Below are positions 1 through 7,554 of a DNA stretch of 30,087 nt, piece by piece. Position 1 is the first letter of the stretch, and the number at the start of each line of letters is the position of its first letter. The stretch comes from Lachnospiraceae bacterium. GTDB taxonomy: Bacteria > Bacillota > Clostridia > Lachnospirales > Lachnospiraceae. The notes beneath the pieces were generated by a model. It saw only the letters and a program-made list of their open reading frames with translations. It was not told the DNA's origin and made no database searches. Where the stretch lies: positions 1 to 30,087 of the forward strand of contig JAFUUM010000001.1 of NCBI GenBank assembly GCA_017477805.1, given 5' to 3'. The position numbers were made by a program, and so were the translations under genes.

Positions 1-1027
1 ACATTCTGCAAACGTACCAGTCATCGAAATGGGTATCCACCGTCAGCATGGTATAGCAGAAGGGCTCCTGCATGGTAAGGAGTTCGTACTTTGCCAGGTT
101 GAAGAGGATTTCATCTTCGTAGCCCCACCAGACGTAATAATCCTCCGGGATCAGCCCGTTTTCCAGGGCGTACACGTAGTCATGGATCTCATAATTGCCG
201 TGTCCTCTGTAATACCCTTCCCGACCTCCGAACTTGATATCGCTTCCTAGGAGAAGTCTTCGGTTATAGCCTTCCTTTTGCAGGATGTCTCCCAGCGTGG
301 TAAGACCCGGGAACAGAGAAGATCCGTTTTCGAAATCCGTACGAATGGGCAGCTTAAGAGGCATACCGGAGCTTTGTGCAAACATAGCTCCGGTGGTCCA
401 GTCTGTTCCAGAAAGGACATATCCTCCGTTCAGCTTCGGATCCGCGCCGGAAAAGTCCTCGTTCTCTTCCGCCAGTTTTGTCAGGTTGGGAAGACAGTTC
501 TGTGCAAAGGCTCCACCGTTTTCCGTATCCGCGTAGGTAATCTCCGCAGATTCCAGAAAGATGTAGATGAGGTTTCGTTTCTTCTCAGGGAACTTTAGAT
601 CCTGTTGGCCGGCATCCACATATTCCTGTTCAAAGAAGTCATCGCTGTTTTTCCCAAGCCCCAGGATTTCATAGGCTACCGTTTCCGGAAGGCCGGTCTG
701 TACCTGCAGGTCGTAGACAATAAATCCAAGCATAAGGAAAAAGGCTGCTACAGAACCGATCATTAATCCCTTTTTGAGCCGGTTGCTGTGAGACAGGATA
801 TATACGGCCGTAAGTACCGCAAGGATCAGGAAGCCGGGCAGAAGGAACTGCAGGATCAGTTTCCAAATGATCTCGGTATTAGTACCCGTAAGGGGTGCTT
901 TGATATGGTATATGATCTCATCGGCTCCAAGGCTCCCCCAGGATGTAATCAGCCATCGCTCCGTTAAAAACAAAAGAAGGGCTCCCGCAAGGAGAATGAG
1001 CCATACGCATTTCAAAAATCGTTTCAT
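1..1027 (-). CDS. OpgB/LtaS-like phosphoglycerol transferase, partial (C-terminus beyond window)
   Basis: A frame without stops begins at ATG 1027 (MKRFLKCVW) and runs off the left edge, giving 342 codons. It is closely similar, along its whole visible length, to the complete protein at 11780-13558: the same short start, several N-terminal membrane helices, then the sulfatase-fold catalytic domain. Visible catalytic features are NLIYIFLESAEIT (metal-ligand Glu), GTDWTTGAMFAQSSGMPLKLP-type nucleophile Thr region, and DTHFDD near the edge. Family members transfer phosphoglycerol from phosphatidylglycerol to surface glycans or build lipoteichoic acid outside the membrane. The start is supported by identity with the paralogue. 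It lies downstream of a patchwork region carrying repeat A and a wecB remnant, so it may belong to a second polymer locus further left. The exact acceptor is unknown. Confidence 0.85.
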   Translation of the reverse strand, partial: MKRFLKCVWLILLAGALLLFLTERWLITSWGSLGADEIIYHIKAPLTGTNTEIIWKLILQFLLPGFLILAVLTAVYILSHSNRLKKGLMIGSVAAFFLMLGFIVYDLQVQTGLPETVAYEILGLGKNSDDFFEQEYVDAGQQDLKFPEKKRNLIYIFLESAEITYADTENGGAFAQNCLPNLTKLAEENEDFSGADPKLNGGYVLSGTDWTTGAMFAQSSGMPLKLPIRTDFENGSSLFPGLTTLGDILQKEGYNRRLLLGSDIKFGGREGYYRGHGNYEIHDYVYALENGLIPEDYYVWWGYEDEILFNLAKYELLTMQEPFCYTMLTVDTHFDDWYVCRM

Positions 1028-1218
1028 TTAATTTCGTTCTTACTTTCTTTCTGAACGTTTTTATTGCTCGTATTATGTTACTTTAAGAAATCTGCGATAC
1101 ATTCGCGGCCATAGCTCCCACGTAGCGGTTGCTGTCGTTGTAATCAGCGAAATCACAAATTTGTGGCACATTCAACAAGTAAAATCCCACAAAAATTGAC
1201 TTTTCTTTCAGGAGTAAT

Positions 1219-1298
1219 CCATGGCTTGTATTTTTTACCTTCAGGGATATCCGCGCTTCGTTCACAGGCATGATCTTTTCCATCTGGGTGAACACCTT
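1219..1298 (-). pseudogene. Decayed 3' end of a second wecB (UDP-GlcNAc 2-epimerase)
   Basis: This stretch aligns with the last coding part of the intact wecB (3487-3567) at roughly 70% by hand alignment with one gap. Read on the minus strand it gives HACERSADIPEGKKYKPW, against HACERIADILEGKEYVPW in the intact protein (14 of 18 identical). Upstream, HPDGKD replaces NPYGDG. The homology stops after PW and no epimerase body is present, so it is a relic and not a gene. Confidence 0.75.
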
Positions 1299-1315
1299 AC
1301 AATCAGCGGAAAGAG

Positions 1316-1530
1316 AATGCATTTACCCACTTTTATAATAAACCATTTCGCTGAATTATTCCATTTGGGACCTAGCGCGAAATCGTGCAAGGCCCCATAT
1401 CTGCTTTGTAACTAAAAATCTGCCCTCGGATAGCAATCATCCCTGCACAGCACAGCATTATGCGGCTTTGGGGTAGATTGATATCCGGGAGCAGATATAA
1501 TTGTCGGAGCAGGTATGGATTCATTGCCCT
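1316..1530. repeat. Structured intergenic repeat, copy A
   Basis: This aligns almost without gaps to 7555-7775 (copy B). It contains nested inverted arms: CCATATCTGCT (1395-1405) with AGCAGGTATGG (1508-1518), ATCTGC (1418-1423) with GCAGAT (1491-1496), and CTCGGATA (1425-1432, one G-T pair) with TATCCGGG (1482-1489). On the minus strand the inner stem is followed by TTTTTA, like an intrinsic terminator. A conserved TGGAAT-17-TATTAT pair lies just downstream. It sits between the TOPRIM-like gene and the wecB remnant. Confidence 0.7.
1335..1363 (-). promoter_or_regulatory. Promoter-like pair in repeat A
   Basis: On the minus strand there is TGGAAT (1363-1358), a 17-base spacer and TATTAT (1340-1335). 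The same positions in repeat B read TGGAAT-17-TATGAT, so the pair and its spacing are kept while the spacer differs. The -35 element is weak for sigma-A. It would drive the sulfatase at 1027. Confidence 0.35.
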
Positions 1531-1558
1531 ATTCGCATATTGAAACCTATATTATATT

Positions 1559-2095
1559 TTACTTTAACAGTTCTGCCAGACAATGTTCATCTTTCGAATG
1601 AGCTTTTCCATGAACTCTCTGATATTCCTTAATAGAATTTACCAACATATCAATATCAGCGCCAAAATAATCTTGATAGAATTGCGTACTGTTATCGTAC
1701 ATCTTCTTTCCAAGCCTTACCCTGGCTTTTGCGAACTGTTTAGGCTTCACACTCCCTTTTACCTTTTCGTATTCCTTTTCTAGTCCTTCTGCAATAATAA
1801 GAAGCATTTCCAACTCGGGTTTTGTACAGTATATTCGCTGTTCAACTATCTTGTCTTTATATTCAATTGGGATTGTCAGTTTATCGCTCTGCTTATCTCC
1901 TATCCGAATGACGGTTACTTCACCAGGATATGTATTAAGAGCAATCCTCACCTGTGGATTGCTAACAATCTGACGCGCATGAAATGAATTAAGATCTAAT
2001 AAGTCATCTTCCGTGAACTGCAAACAATCATTTTCCAGAAGGAGATCAATAATCTTCTTTTCATTTGCTCCTTCGCACATGATCAATAGTTTCAT
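1559..2095 (-). CDS. Small TOPRIM-like protein partnered with an ABC ATPase
   Basis: The 178-aa protein opens with MKLLIMCEGANEKKII: a hydrophobic strand, then Cys-Glu-Gly followed by a polar turn, which is the usual start of TOPRIM and RloB/DUF4435-type folds (Glu8 as the likely metal ligand). An acidic stretch (VIRIGDKQSDKL, about residues 82-93) and a KPELEMLL segment (about 114-121) fit the second half of such a fold. Its ATG overlaps the stop of the upstream ATPase gene in an ATGA, so the two are translationally coupled. Pairs of this kind (RloA/RloB, PARIS AriA/AriB) are anti-phage or abortive systems in which the ATPase senses and the TOPRIM protein cuts nucleic acid. The family assignment here is by architecture only. 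The gene is A+T-richer than the polymer genes around it. Confidence 0.55.
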   Translation of the reverse strand: MKLLIMCEGANEKKIIDLLLENDCLQFTEDDLLDLNSFHARQIVSNPQVRIALNTYPGEVTVIRIGDKQSDKLTIPIEYKDKIVEQRIYCTKPELEMLLIIAEGLEKEYEKVKGSVKPKQFAKARVRLGKKMYDNSTQFYQDYFGADIDMLVNSIKEYQRVHGKAHSKDEHCLAELLK

Positions 2096-3207
2096 TTTTT
2101 CAGTTCCTTCTTTAATTCCATCAGAGCATCATAATTCACTGCAGTCTTGAAGACATTATTGTAAAACAGCTTACTTTTAAGTAATTCTGTCCGAACATCA
2201 AAGTCCGTATACATGTTTTTGATCCTGACTTTCTCATCGGCCACTGTAATGAAGATATTATCCTGACGATTAAACAAGTCCAGCAGTTCACAGTAATGTG
2301 TTGCAAATATGAGGGTGGCGTTCTTTTTGTTGATAGTCTTATCCTTATACATGCTGATGATGTTTTCTACCAACGTTTTATGGAAATGATTCTCGATCTC
2401 GTCTATGATCAGATCGAATCCATTCTGCAGTGAAAGAACAACCACCATATAGAGGGCAATGCCTTTTGTCGTTCCGCTTGAAAGGCGGAAGTACAATTCT
2501 ACGCCAGAAAGTATTTCTTCCTTCCCACCGGCCACTAACCGATAGTTCGTCTCGTCGATCATTTCCAGTTTGGTAATACTCTCATCGAATATTTTAACTA
2601 TTTTTGTGATCACATCTTCAGGAAGCCCAAACGTCCGGTGTGCCTGGAACGCAGTCCTATATGCATCTGCGCCAATATCCATGCTGCTATAAAACCATGC
2701 AGGAAACTGCAGTTTCTTCAATACAAAAAACAGGTTAGAAGTATCCTCCGGTAGTTCTCCTTCGAACCGAACAAGCTCCGAACCATCAAAATCAAAAATT
2801 GCATTGATACCGGTTTTATAATATTTCTTTCCCAACAGTTCCTGATCATCAAAGTTAATGTGACCAGTCAAACCTTCTTCAATCAATCCGGTACTGTAAC
2901 GATAGATATAGCCTTCATGGTAAAAAAACATTGTTATATGAACACCATTCAGCCTAAAGCTTTTCGGGCTAACTCGGAAGTCATTCAAAATATCATAGCA
3001 AAGTTCCAGCACTTCCAATGCAGATGTTTTTCCGGAAGCATTTTTACCCACCACGGCCATTGTTGAAAAAACATAAAGGCCTTCAGCAATTTCCTGAAGT
3101 TCATACTCCTTATCTTCTGCGGTTTTGCGAGCAACGGGGACAAAGTTGATCTCAAAGTTATTGGCACAGTTCTTGAAATTGGTTGCGATTACTTTCAATA
3201 TTTTCAT
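2092..3207 (-). CDS. ABC-type AAA ATPase (AAA_15/AAA_21, RloA/AriA-like)
   Basis: The 371-aa soluble ATPase carries all ABC/SMC-like ATPase motifs: Walker A GKNASGKT (residues 54-61), signature LSSGTTKG (242-249), Walker B LIIDE with Glu270, and a switch histidine in FATHYCE (His304). The region between Walker A and the signature lacks long coiled coil, as in overcoming-lysogenization- or RloA-like proteins and unlike SMC or RecN. The ATG at 3207 follows AAAGGGAGT at good spacing. The gene overlaps the downstream TOPRIM-like gene by 4 bases, making a two-gene operon with its own promoter. The sequence is A+T-rich compared with wecB on one side and the sulfatase on the other, suggesting a transferred accessory module. 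A role in phage defence is inferred from architecture and is not proven. Confidence 0.75.
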   Translation of the reverse strand: MKILKVIATNFKNCANNFEINFVPVARKTAEDKEYELQEIAEGLYVFSTMAVVGKNASGKTSALEVLELCYDILNDFRVSPKSFRLNGVHITMFFYHEGYIYRYSTGLIEEGLTGHINFDDQELLGKKYYKTGINAIFDFDGSELVRFEGELPEDTSNLFFVLKKLQFPAWFYSSMDIGADAYRTAFQAHRTFGLPEDVITKIVKIFDESITKLEMIDETNYRLVAGGKEEILSGVELYFRLSSGTTKGIALYMVVVLSLQNGFDLIIDEIENHFHKTLVENIISMYKDKTINKKNATLIFATHYCELLDLFNRQDNIFITVADEKVRIKNMYTDFDVRTELLKSKLFYNNVFKTAVNYDALMELKKELKK

Positions 3208-3230
3208 GATAAATACTCCCTTTCGCCATA

Positions 3231-3259
3231 ATTATACATCATGGATGAAATTCAAACAA
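3231..3259 (-). promoter_or_regulatory. Promoter of the ATPase/TOPRIM-like operon
   Basis: On the minus strand TTGTTT (3259-3254), a 17-base spacer and a perfect TATAAT (3236-3231) precede the ribosome binding site and ATG 3207. The -35 is weak (TTG kept) but the -10 and spacing are ideal. The -35 and most of the spacer lie inside a 37-bp inverted repeat. Confidence 0.6.
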
Positions 3260-3280
3260 TATTTTTGTTCGAATTTCATC
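3244..3280. promoter_or_regulatory. 37-bp inverted repeat covering the -35 region (operator candidate)
   Basis: GATGAAATTCAAACAA (3244-3259), loop TATTT, TTGTTCGAATTTCATC (3265-3280): 16-base arms with a single mismatch. It overlaps the predicted -35 and spacer of the ATPase operon, where a dimeric repressor or autoregulator could bind. A stem in transcribed RNA is the alternative, but most of it lies upstream of the likely start point. Confidence 0.55.
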
Positions 3281-3411
3281 ATCGACCATTTGACGATAAT
3301 TCAATGATTTACCATAGTCGACTGTCTAATTCCTTTTATGGTCTCATATATACAGATTCTGTTCCAATACAAACTCACATTATTTGTAAAAAAACAGTGT
3401 ATAAGAAGCAA

Positions 3412-3444
3412 AAACTCACTAATTTTTCAAAAATTAGTGAGTTT
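3412..3444 (-). terminator. Terminator after wecB
   Basis: AAACTCACTAATTTTT (3412-3427) and its exact complement (3429-3444) form a near-perfect palindrome, about 15 bp of stem around a 3-base loop. On the minus strand it lies about 30 bases after the wecB stop and runs into TTTTTGC. It is unusually A+T-rich for a terminator but is well placed to end the long polysaccharide transcript. Confidence 0.6.
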
Positions 3445-3477
3445 CATTGTCTGAAAATATAATTTCCAGGGCTCTTC

Positions 3478-4593
3478 TTACGGTTTCCACGGCACGTACT
3501 CTTTTCCTTCCAGGATATCCGCAATACGTTCACAGGCATGGCCGTCTCCATAGGGATTGCAGGCCTTGCTCATCTTGTCGTATTCTTCGTTGCTTTCCAG
3601 AAGGAGTTTGAAGGCGCTGTAGATGGTTTCTTCATCGGTACCAACAAGTTTCAGGGTACCTGCCTCTACGCCCTCAGGGCGTTCCGTGGTATCCCGCATA
3701 ACGAGAACGGGTACACCGTAGGAAGGGCATTCTTCCTGGATGCCGCCGGAATCGGTAAGGCAGAGGAAAGATCTTGCTTCAAAGTTATGGCAGTCGAAGA
3801 CTTCGATGGGTTCGATGATGTGGATGTGGTCACAATCCCCCAGTTCCTGATCAGCTACTTCCCTTACAGCAGGATTCATGTGGATGGGATAGATAGCCTT
3901 GCAGTTCGGATGTTCATCGAGGACTCGTCTGATGGCCCGGAACATGTGATGCATGGGTTCTCCCAGATTTTCCCGTCTGTGGGCGGTAATGAAGATGAGT
4001 TTGTCCTCTCCAACCCACTCAAGTTCCGGATGAGTATAGTCTTCTTTCACCGTATGCTGCATGGCATCGATGACGGTATTTCCGGTAACAAAGATTGTCT
4101 CGGGGTTTTTGCCCTCCTTTAAGAGGTTATCCCTGGAAAGAGTCGTAGGTGCAAAGTTATACCGGCTGATGATGCTGACAGCTTCGCGGTTAAACTCCTC
4201 CGGATAGGGGGAGTAGATATTGTAGGTCCGAAGACCCGCTTCCACGTGTCCCACCGGGATCTGGAGGTAAAAGCAGGCAAGTGCGGTAACAAATGTCGTG
4301 GAGGTGTCTCCATGGACGAGGACCACATCCGGCTTTGCTTCTTCCAGCACGGCTTTGATGCCGTTTAGGATGTTTGTTGTGATGTCGAAAAGGGTCTGGC
4401 GATCCTTCATGATGTTGAGGTCATAGTCCGGTATGACCCCAAAGGTCTCCAGAACCTGATCCAGCATCTGTCTGTGCTGCGCCGTTACGCAGACGATGAC
4501 TTCCAGGCCTTTTCTTTTTTTCATCTCGAGAACAAGGGGGCAGATCTTGATGGCCTCCGGTCTTGTTCCGAATACACACATAACTCGTTTCAT
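3478..4593 (-). CDS. wecB: UDP-N-acetylglucosamine 2-epimerase (non-hydrolysing)
   Basis: The 371-aa protein is of normal length for WecB/MnaA, which interconverts UDP-GlcNAc and UDP-ManNAc in the cytoplasm. Visible hallmarks are FGTRPEAIK (residues 8-16), the HGDTSTT loop (94-100), HVEAGLRT (116-123), the HRREN motif (205-209) and DSGGIQEE (281-288). It is the last gene before a strong hairpin and follows the TagA/WecG-type transferase, which uses UDP-ManNAc, so the two very likely form one step pair. A decayed copy of its 3' end lies at 1219-1298. Confidence 0.95.
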   Translation of the reverse strand: MKRVMCVFGTRPEAIKICPLVLEMKKRKGLEVIVCVTAQHRQMLDQVLETFGVIPDYDLNIMKDRQTLFDITTNILNGIKAVLEEAKPDVVLVHGDTSTTFVTALACFYLQIPVGHVEAGLRTYNIYSPYPEEFNREAVSIISRYNFAPTTLSRDNLLKEGKNPETIFVTGNTVIDAMQHTVKEDYTHPELEWVGEDKLIFITAHRRENLGEPMHHMFRAIRRVLDEHPNCKAIYPIHMNPAVREVADQELGDCDHIHIIEPIEVFDCHNFEARSFLCLTDSGGIQEECPSYGVPVLVMRDTTERPEGVEAGTLKLVGTDEETIYSAFKLLLESNEEYDKMSKACNPYGDGHACERIADILEGKEYVPWKP

Positions 4594-4614
4594 AGGATTT
4601 CTCTTCTTATCTTC

Positions 4615-5391
4615 TTATTTCCCCCTGATCACCGCATGCCAGATGAACTTGGTGTTGGTGACAAGGTACCTCGTAAAGAGGCGTTTCGGGTCCTGGAGAA
4701 GGCGGTAGAGCCATTCCAGGTTTGCCTTTTGCATCCACTTGGGGGCGCGTTTGATGTTGCCGGCGTAGTAATCAAAGGCGGCGCCGACCCCCACCATAAG
4801 GGCGTTTACTTTGCCCTGATGGGCTGCCATCCATTTCTCCTGTTTCGGAGCCCCAAGGGCCACCCAGACGTAGTCAGGGGTTGTTTCGTTGATCTTGTCT
4901 GTGATTTCCCGGTCTTCTTCCTCACCGAGCTGCCGAAAGGGCGGGCTCATCATACCGGCGATCCTGATGCCGGGATGATCTTTTTGAAGGCGGTCTTTGA
5001 GTTTATCCAGGGTCTCTTTCGTGGAGCCGTAGAAGAAGTGGCTGTAGCCTTTCTCTTCCGAGATCTTAAGGATCTCCTCCATGTAAGAGGGGCCGGTGGT
5101 GCGGCTCATGTTCTCCGCTCCCCGCTTTCGTCCCACACTGCTTAAAGGGCCGCCGTCAGGGATGGCGAGGATGCCGCCGTTCTGGACGTCGCGGTATTCC
5201 GGATTCTCAAAGGCGGTCACCGTGGTATGGACGTTGGAGACGCAGATGTAGTCGCCCTTTAAGTCCTTGATATGCTTTTCCGTAAACTTAAGGAGCCAGT
5301 CCATATCGATGGCAGCGATCTCCACCCCGAGGATGTTTACCGTCGGGATGGAGGATTTATCGATTGCATGTTTGAATTCAGAGTTTTTCAA
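4615..5391 (-). CDS. WecG/TagA/CpsF-family N-acetylmannosaminyltransferase
   Basis: The 258-aa protein has the complete GT26 layout. An N-terminal domain carries CVSNVHTTVTAFENP (about 50-64) and IPDGGPLSSVGRKRG (about 77-91), with Asp79 the likely catalytic residue. The family's typical tail follows: LGAPKQEKWM, VGVGAAFDYYAGNIKRAP, then KWMQKANLEWLYRLLQDP. TagA enzymes add ManNAc from UDP-ManNAc to undecaprenyl-PP-GlcNAc at the inner membrane face, the committed step of teichoic-acid linkage-unit synthesis; WecG does the analogous reaction with ManNAcA. WecB immediately downstream and no obvious UDP-ManNAc dehydrogenase favour the TagA-type reaction. Confidence 0.88.
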   Translation of the reverse strand: MKNSEFKHAIDKSSIPTVNILGVEIAAIDMDWLLKFTEKHIKDLKGDYICVSNVHTTVTAFENPEYRDVQNGGILAIPDGGPLSSVGRKRGAENMSRTTGPSYMEEILKISEEKGYSHFFYGSTKETLDKLKDRLQKDHPGIRIAGMMSPPFRQLGEEEDREITDKINETTPDYVWVALGAPKQEKWMAAHQGKVNALMVGVGAAFDYYAGNIKRAPKWMQKANLEWLYRLLQDPKRLFTRYLVTNTKFIWHAVIRGK

Positions 5392-5403
5392 AGGTGTTAT
5401 TCC

Positions 5404-6042
5404 TTACCTTACGATCTTTTCAAAGTCATCTTTCCCATGCTTACAGATGGGGCAGATGAAGTCGTCGGGGAGGTCTTCGCCGACGTATTCGTAGCCGCAG
5501 ATCATGCAGCGCCATACAGTCTCGCCCTTAGGGGTAGTGCCTACTGCCTGAGGCTTGGGTTTGATCTCGCTCTGGTAAAACTCGTAGGTGCAGGAGGATG
5601 CATCGGAAAGTACGGTCATGCAGGTGGGTTCGCAGATAAATAAGGTGTGGGAACCCAGGTCTACTTCCTGCGCTACTTTTAAAGAGAAGTACGCATTGGT
5701 GCCTTCGGTGATATAGGGGATACCATTCTCCGCAGTCTTATAACTTGCTGCCGGGAAGTCTGCGAACTTATCCACGTCTCTTCCGGACTGGAAACCGAAG
5801 CGTTTAAAGAGGTCAAAAGTGGCTTCTTTGCTGATCACGGAGATGTTCATCTCTTTTGTTTCTTTGATCATGTCGTGGGTGAAGTTTGCCTTATTCACCG
5901 CCACGGAGATCCGATTGGGCTCCGATGCCACCTGGATGGCGGTGTTGATGATGCAGCCGTTTTTCTTATCGCCTTTTACCGCCGTGCAAACAAAGAGTCC
6001 GTAAGATAATTTGTACATTGCCTTTGTGTTCATTTCCGCCAT
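5404..6042 (-). CDS. Flavin reductase-like domain fused to rubredoxin
   Basis: The N-terminal ~150 residues form an FMN-binding split-barrel flavin reductase domain (MYKLSYGLFVCTA, then NGCIINTAIQVAS and ISVAVNKANFTHD). The last ~45 residues are a rubredoxin with two CxxC pairs (CMIC and CPIC). This is the architecture of high-molecular-weight rubredoxin, which in anaerobes passes electrons from NADH to flavodiiron proteins or rubrerythrins to remove oxygen or peroxide. I chose ATG 6042 (MAEMNTK) because AAAGGAGACC lies 11 bases upstream; an earlier ATG at 6063 would sit inside that ribosome binding site. Its place between polymer genes is unexpected, but the window holds two further redox genes near 18.2-19.2 kb. 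Confidence 0.88.
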   Translation of the reverse strand: MAEMNTKAMYKLSYGLFVCTAVKGDKKNGCIINTAIQVASEPNRISVAVNKANFTHDMIKETKEMNISVISKEATFDLFKRFGFQSGRDVDKFADFPAASYKTAENGIPYITEGTNAYFSLKVAQEVDLGSHTLFICEPTCMTVLSDASSCTYEFYQSEIKPKPQAVGTTPKGETVWRCMICGYEYVGEDLPDDFICPICKHGKDDFEKIVR

Positions 6043-6079
6043 AGTGACCAGGTCTCCTTTCATCTTCTGCTTTGAGTTG

Positions 6080-7498
6080 TTATTTTGCTCCCTCTCCCGT
6101 GAACATCACTGCGATGGTCTTAAAGAGAAGTTTGATATCGAGTCCGATGCTCCACTGATCGATGTATTCAAGGTCCAGTTTCACGATCTCATCGAAGTTA
6201 TAGATATCGGACCTTCCGCTGACCTGCCAAAGCCCGGTGATGCCGGGGGTAACGGAGAGGCGCCGCTTTTGTTCCGTCTTGTACTGCTCTACTTCTTCCA
6301 CCGTGGGAGGTCTCGTTCCCACAAGGCTCATATCCCCTTTCAGGACGTTCAAAAATTGAGGGAGTTCGTCGATGCTGTGCTTCCGAATGAACTTCCCGAC
6401 TTTGGTGATACGGGGGTCGTTCTCCATCTTGAACATGGCACCCTGCATCTCATTCTGCGCCATGAGTTCCGCTTTCCTTGCATCTGCATCCGCGTACATG
6501 CTTCGGAACTTGTACATCTTAAAGTGTCTGCCGTTTTTTCCTACCCGGGTAGAAGTATAGATGGCAGGGCCCTTGGACTCTAGCTTGATGGCGGGGACGA
6601 CGAAGATCCCAACGATGATGGTAATAAGAAGACCGATGAGTCCGCCCACCAGGTCCATGAGACGTTTGATGACGAGCTGACCCGGTTCGTAAAGGTTACT
6701 GGAATAGGACACCACTTTGAAAAAGCCTAGGTTCTCCAGTCTCTTATTGGTCATGTCCAGTTCCAGGGCATCCACGTTGACGTGGACGATAACGCCCATG
6801 TTCTGGAAGTCGTGGAGCATCCTCCGGACGTCGAAGTTATGCTCATTGCCGTAGCCAATGTTCAGGAAAACATCGTCCAGGGCGATGTTCTTGGTCTCCT
6901 CCAGCATGTCCTCTACGTTGGCAATAACGGGGATCCCCTGTATGGTCTCTCCCTTTGCGTTCCGATCGATGAGGACGATGTAGGCGATCTTGAAGTACCA
7001 GTTGTTGGTGGTCTCGATCTTTTCGAGGATGGAGTCCACCTTATCCGAAGTCGTCACCAGTAAGATCTGCTTGTAGGATCTGCTGCTCTTGTAGTACACG
7101 GCGATAAGGCGTTTCATCAAAAGCCGGCCGAAGTACGAGAGGATGAAGTAGATCGTAAAGAAGTAGATCATCTGCAGTCGGGCGTAATTTGCCGCTTCTT
7201 TTGAAAAGAAGAGGTAGAAGAGCACCACCATGGCGATGCAGAGTTCGCCCTTGACTACAGCAACGAATTCCGCAAAGAGGCCCCGGTCAAAGACCTTGTG
7301 ATCCAGCCGGAAGATCCGGTTCCCCACGAAGTAGGCAATGAGCGCCAGCCCCAGAACCTGGAGGAACAGGCCGTCGTTCTGCTTAAGGTCCATGGTCCCG
7401 AATCGGATGAGACTGGCCAGCAGGAAGGAAACAAGGACTGCTGCCATGTCATAGAGCAGGAACATATAGTGTTTGATCAGGTTTTCTTTTTGAAACAT
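6080..7498 (-). CDS. Initiating sugar-phosphate transferase (polyisoprenyl-phosphate, WbaP/WcaJ-like)
   Basis: The 472-aa protein has four or five N-terminal membrane helices (about 12-132), a CoA_binding_3-like Rossmann region (about 143-245), a membrane-dipping helix (about 281-305) and the C-terminal Bac_transf domain. Visible catalytic signatures are KMYKFRSM (327-334), the Asp-Glu pair in SIDELPQ (Asp377, Glu378), LVGTRPP and VTPGITGLWQVSGRSD. Such enzymes move a sugar-1-phosphate onto undecaprenyl phosphate, the first step of a repeat unit. It is one of three such enzymes in the window. Repeat B lies directly upstream with a promoter-like pair, so this gene may start its own transcription unit leading to wecB. 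Confidence 0.93.
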   Translation of the reverse strand: MFQKENLIKHYMFLLYDMAAVLVSFLLASLIRFGTMDLKQNDGLFLQVLGLALIAYFVGNRIFRLDHKVFDRGLFAEFVAVVKGELCIAMVVLFYLFFSKEAANYARLQMIYFFTIYFILSYFGRLLMKRLIAVYYKSSRSYKQILLVTTSDKVDSILEKIETTNNWYFKIAYIVLIDRNAKGETIQGIPVIANVEDMLEETKNIALDDVFLNIGYGNEHNFDVRRMLHDFQNMGVIVHVNVDALELDMTNKRLENLGFFKVVSYSSNLYEPGQLVIKRLMDLVGGLIGLLITIIVGIFVVPAIKLESKGPAIYTSTRVGKNGRHFKMYKFRSMYADADARKAELMAQNEMQGAMFKMENDPRITKVGKFIRKHSIDELPQFLNVLKGDMSLVGTRPPTVEEVEQYKTEQKRRLSVTPGITGLWQVSGRSDIYNFDEIVKLDLEYIDQWSIGLDIKLLFKTIAVMFTGEGAK

Positions 7499-7554
7499 GG
7501 TTTATAATTCCTATCAGATTTTTAGGAAAATCAGGCGCTCCGCCCGCGTAAAAC

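Larger units (their letters stand above)
1028..1558. other. Patchwork intergenic region
   Basis: This 531-base gap holds no convincing intact gene. From right to left it contains structured repeat A (about 1316-1530), a decayed wecB 3' end (1219-1298), and a stretch up to the sulfatase start. Just before that start, AACGTTCAGAAAGA resembles AACGTTAAGAAAGA, which ends the capD gene in front of the paralogous sulfatase. The region therefore looks like rearrangement debris from polysaccharide-locus segments. A minus-strand frame at 1083-1322 crosses the remnant in the wrong frame and is not believed. Confidence 0.7.

Noticed and set aside
29..598. Plus-strand open frames over the left sulfatase gene
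   Set aside because: They are antisense to a frame with clear family motifs and a closely similar paralogue.
1083..1322. Minus-strand 79-aa frame in the left gap
   Set aside because: It reads the wecB relic out of frame, has no family resemblance and no ribosome binding site of note.
3241..3462. Plus-strand 73-aa frame between the ATPase gene and wecB
   Set aside because: It overlaps the promoter, the inverted repeat and the terminator, and has low-complexity content without motifs.
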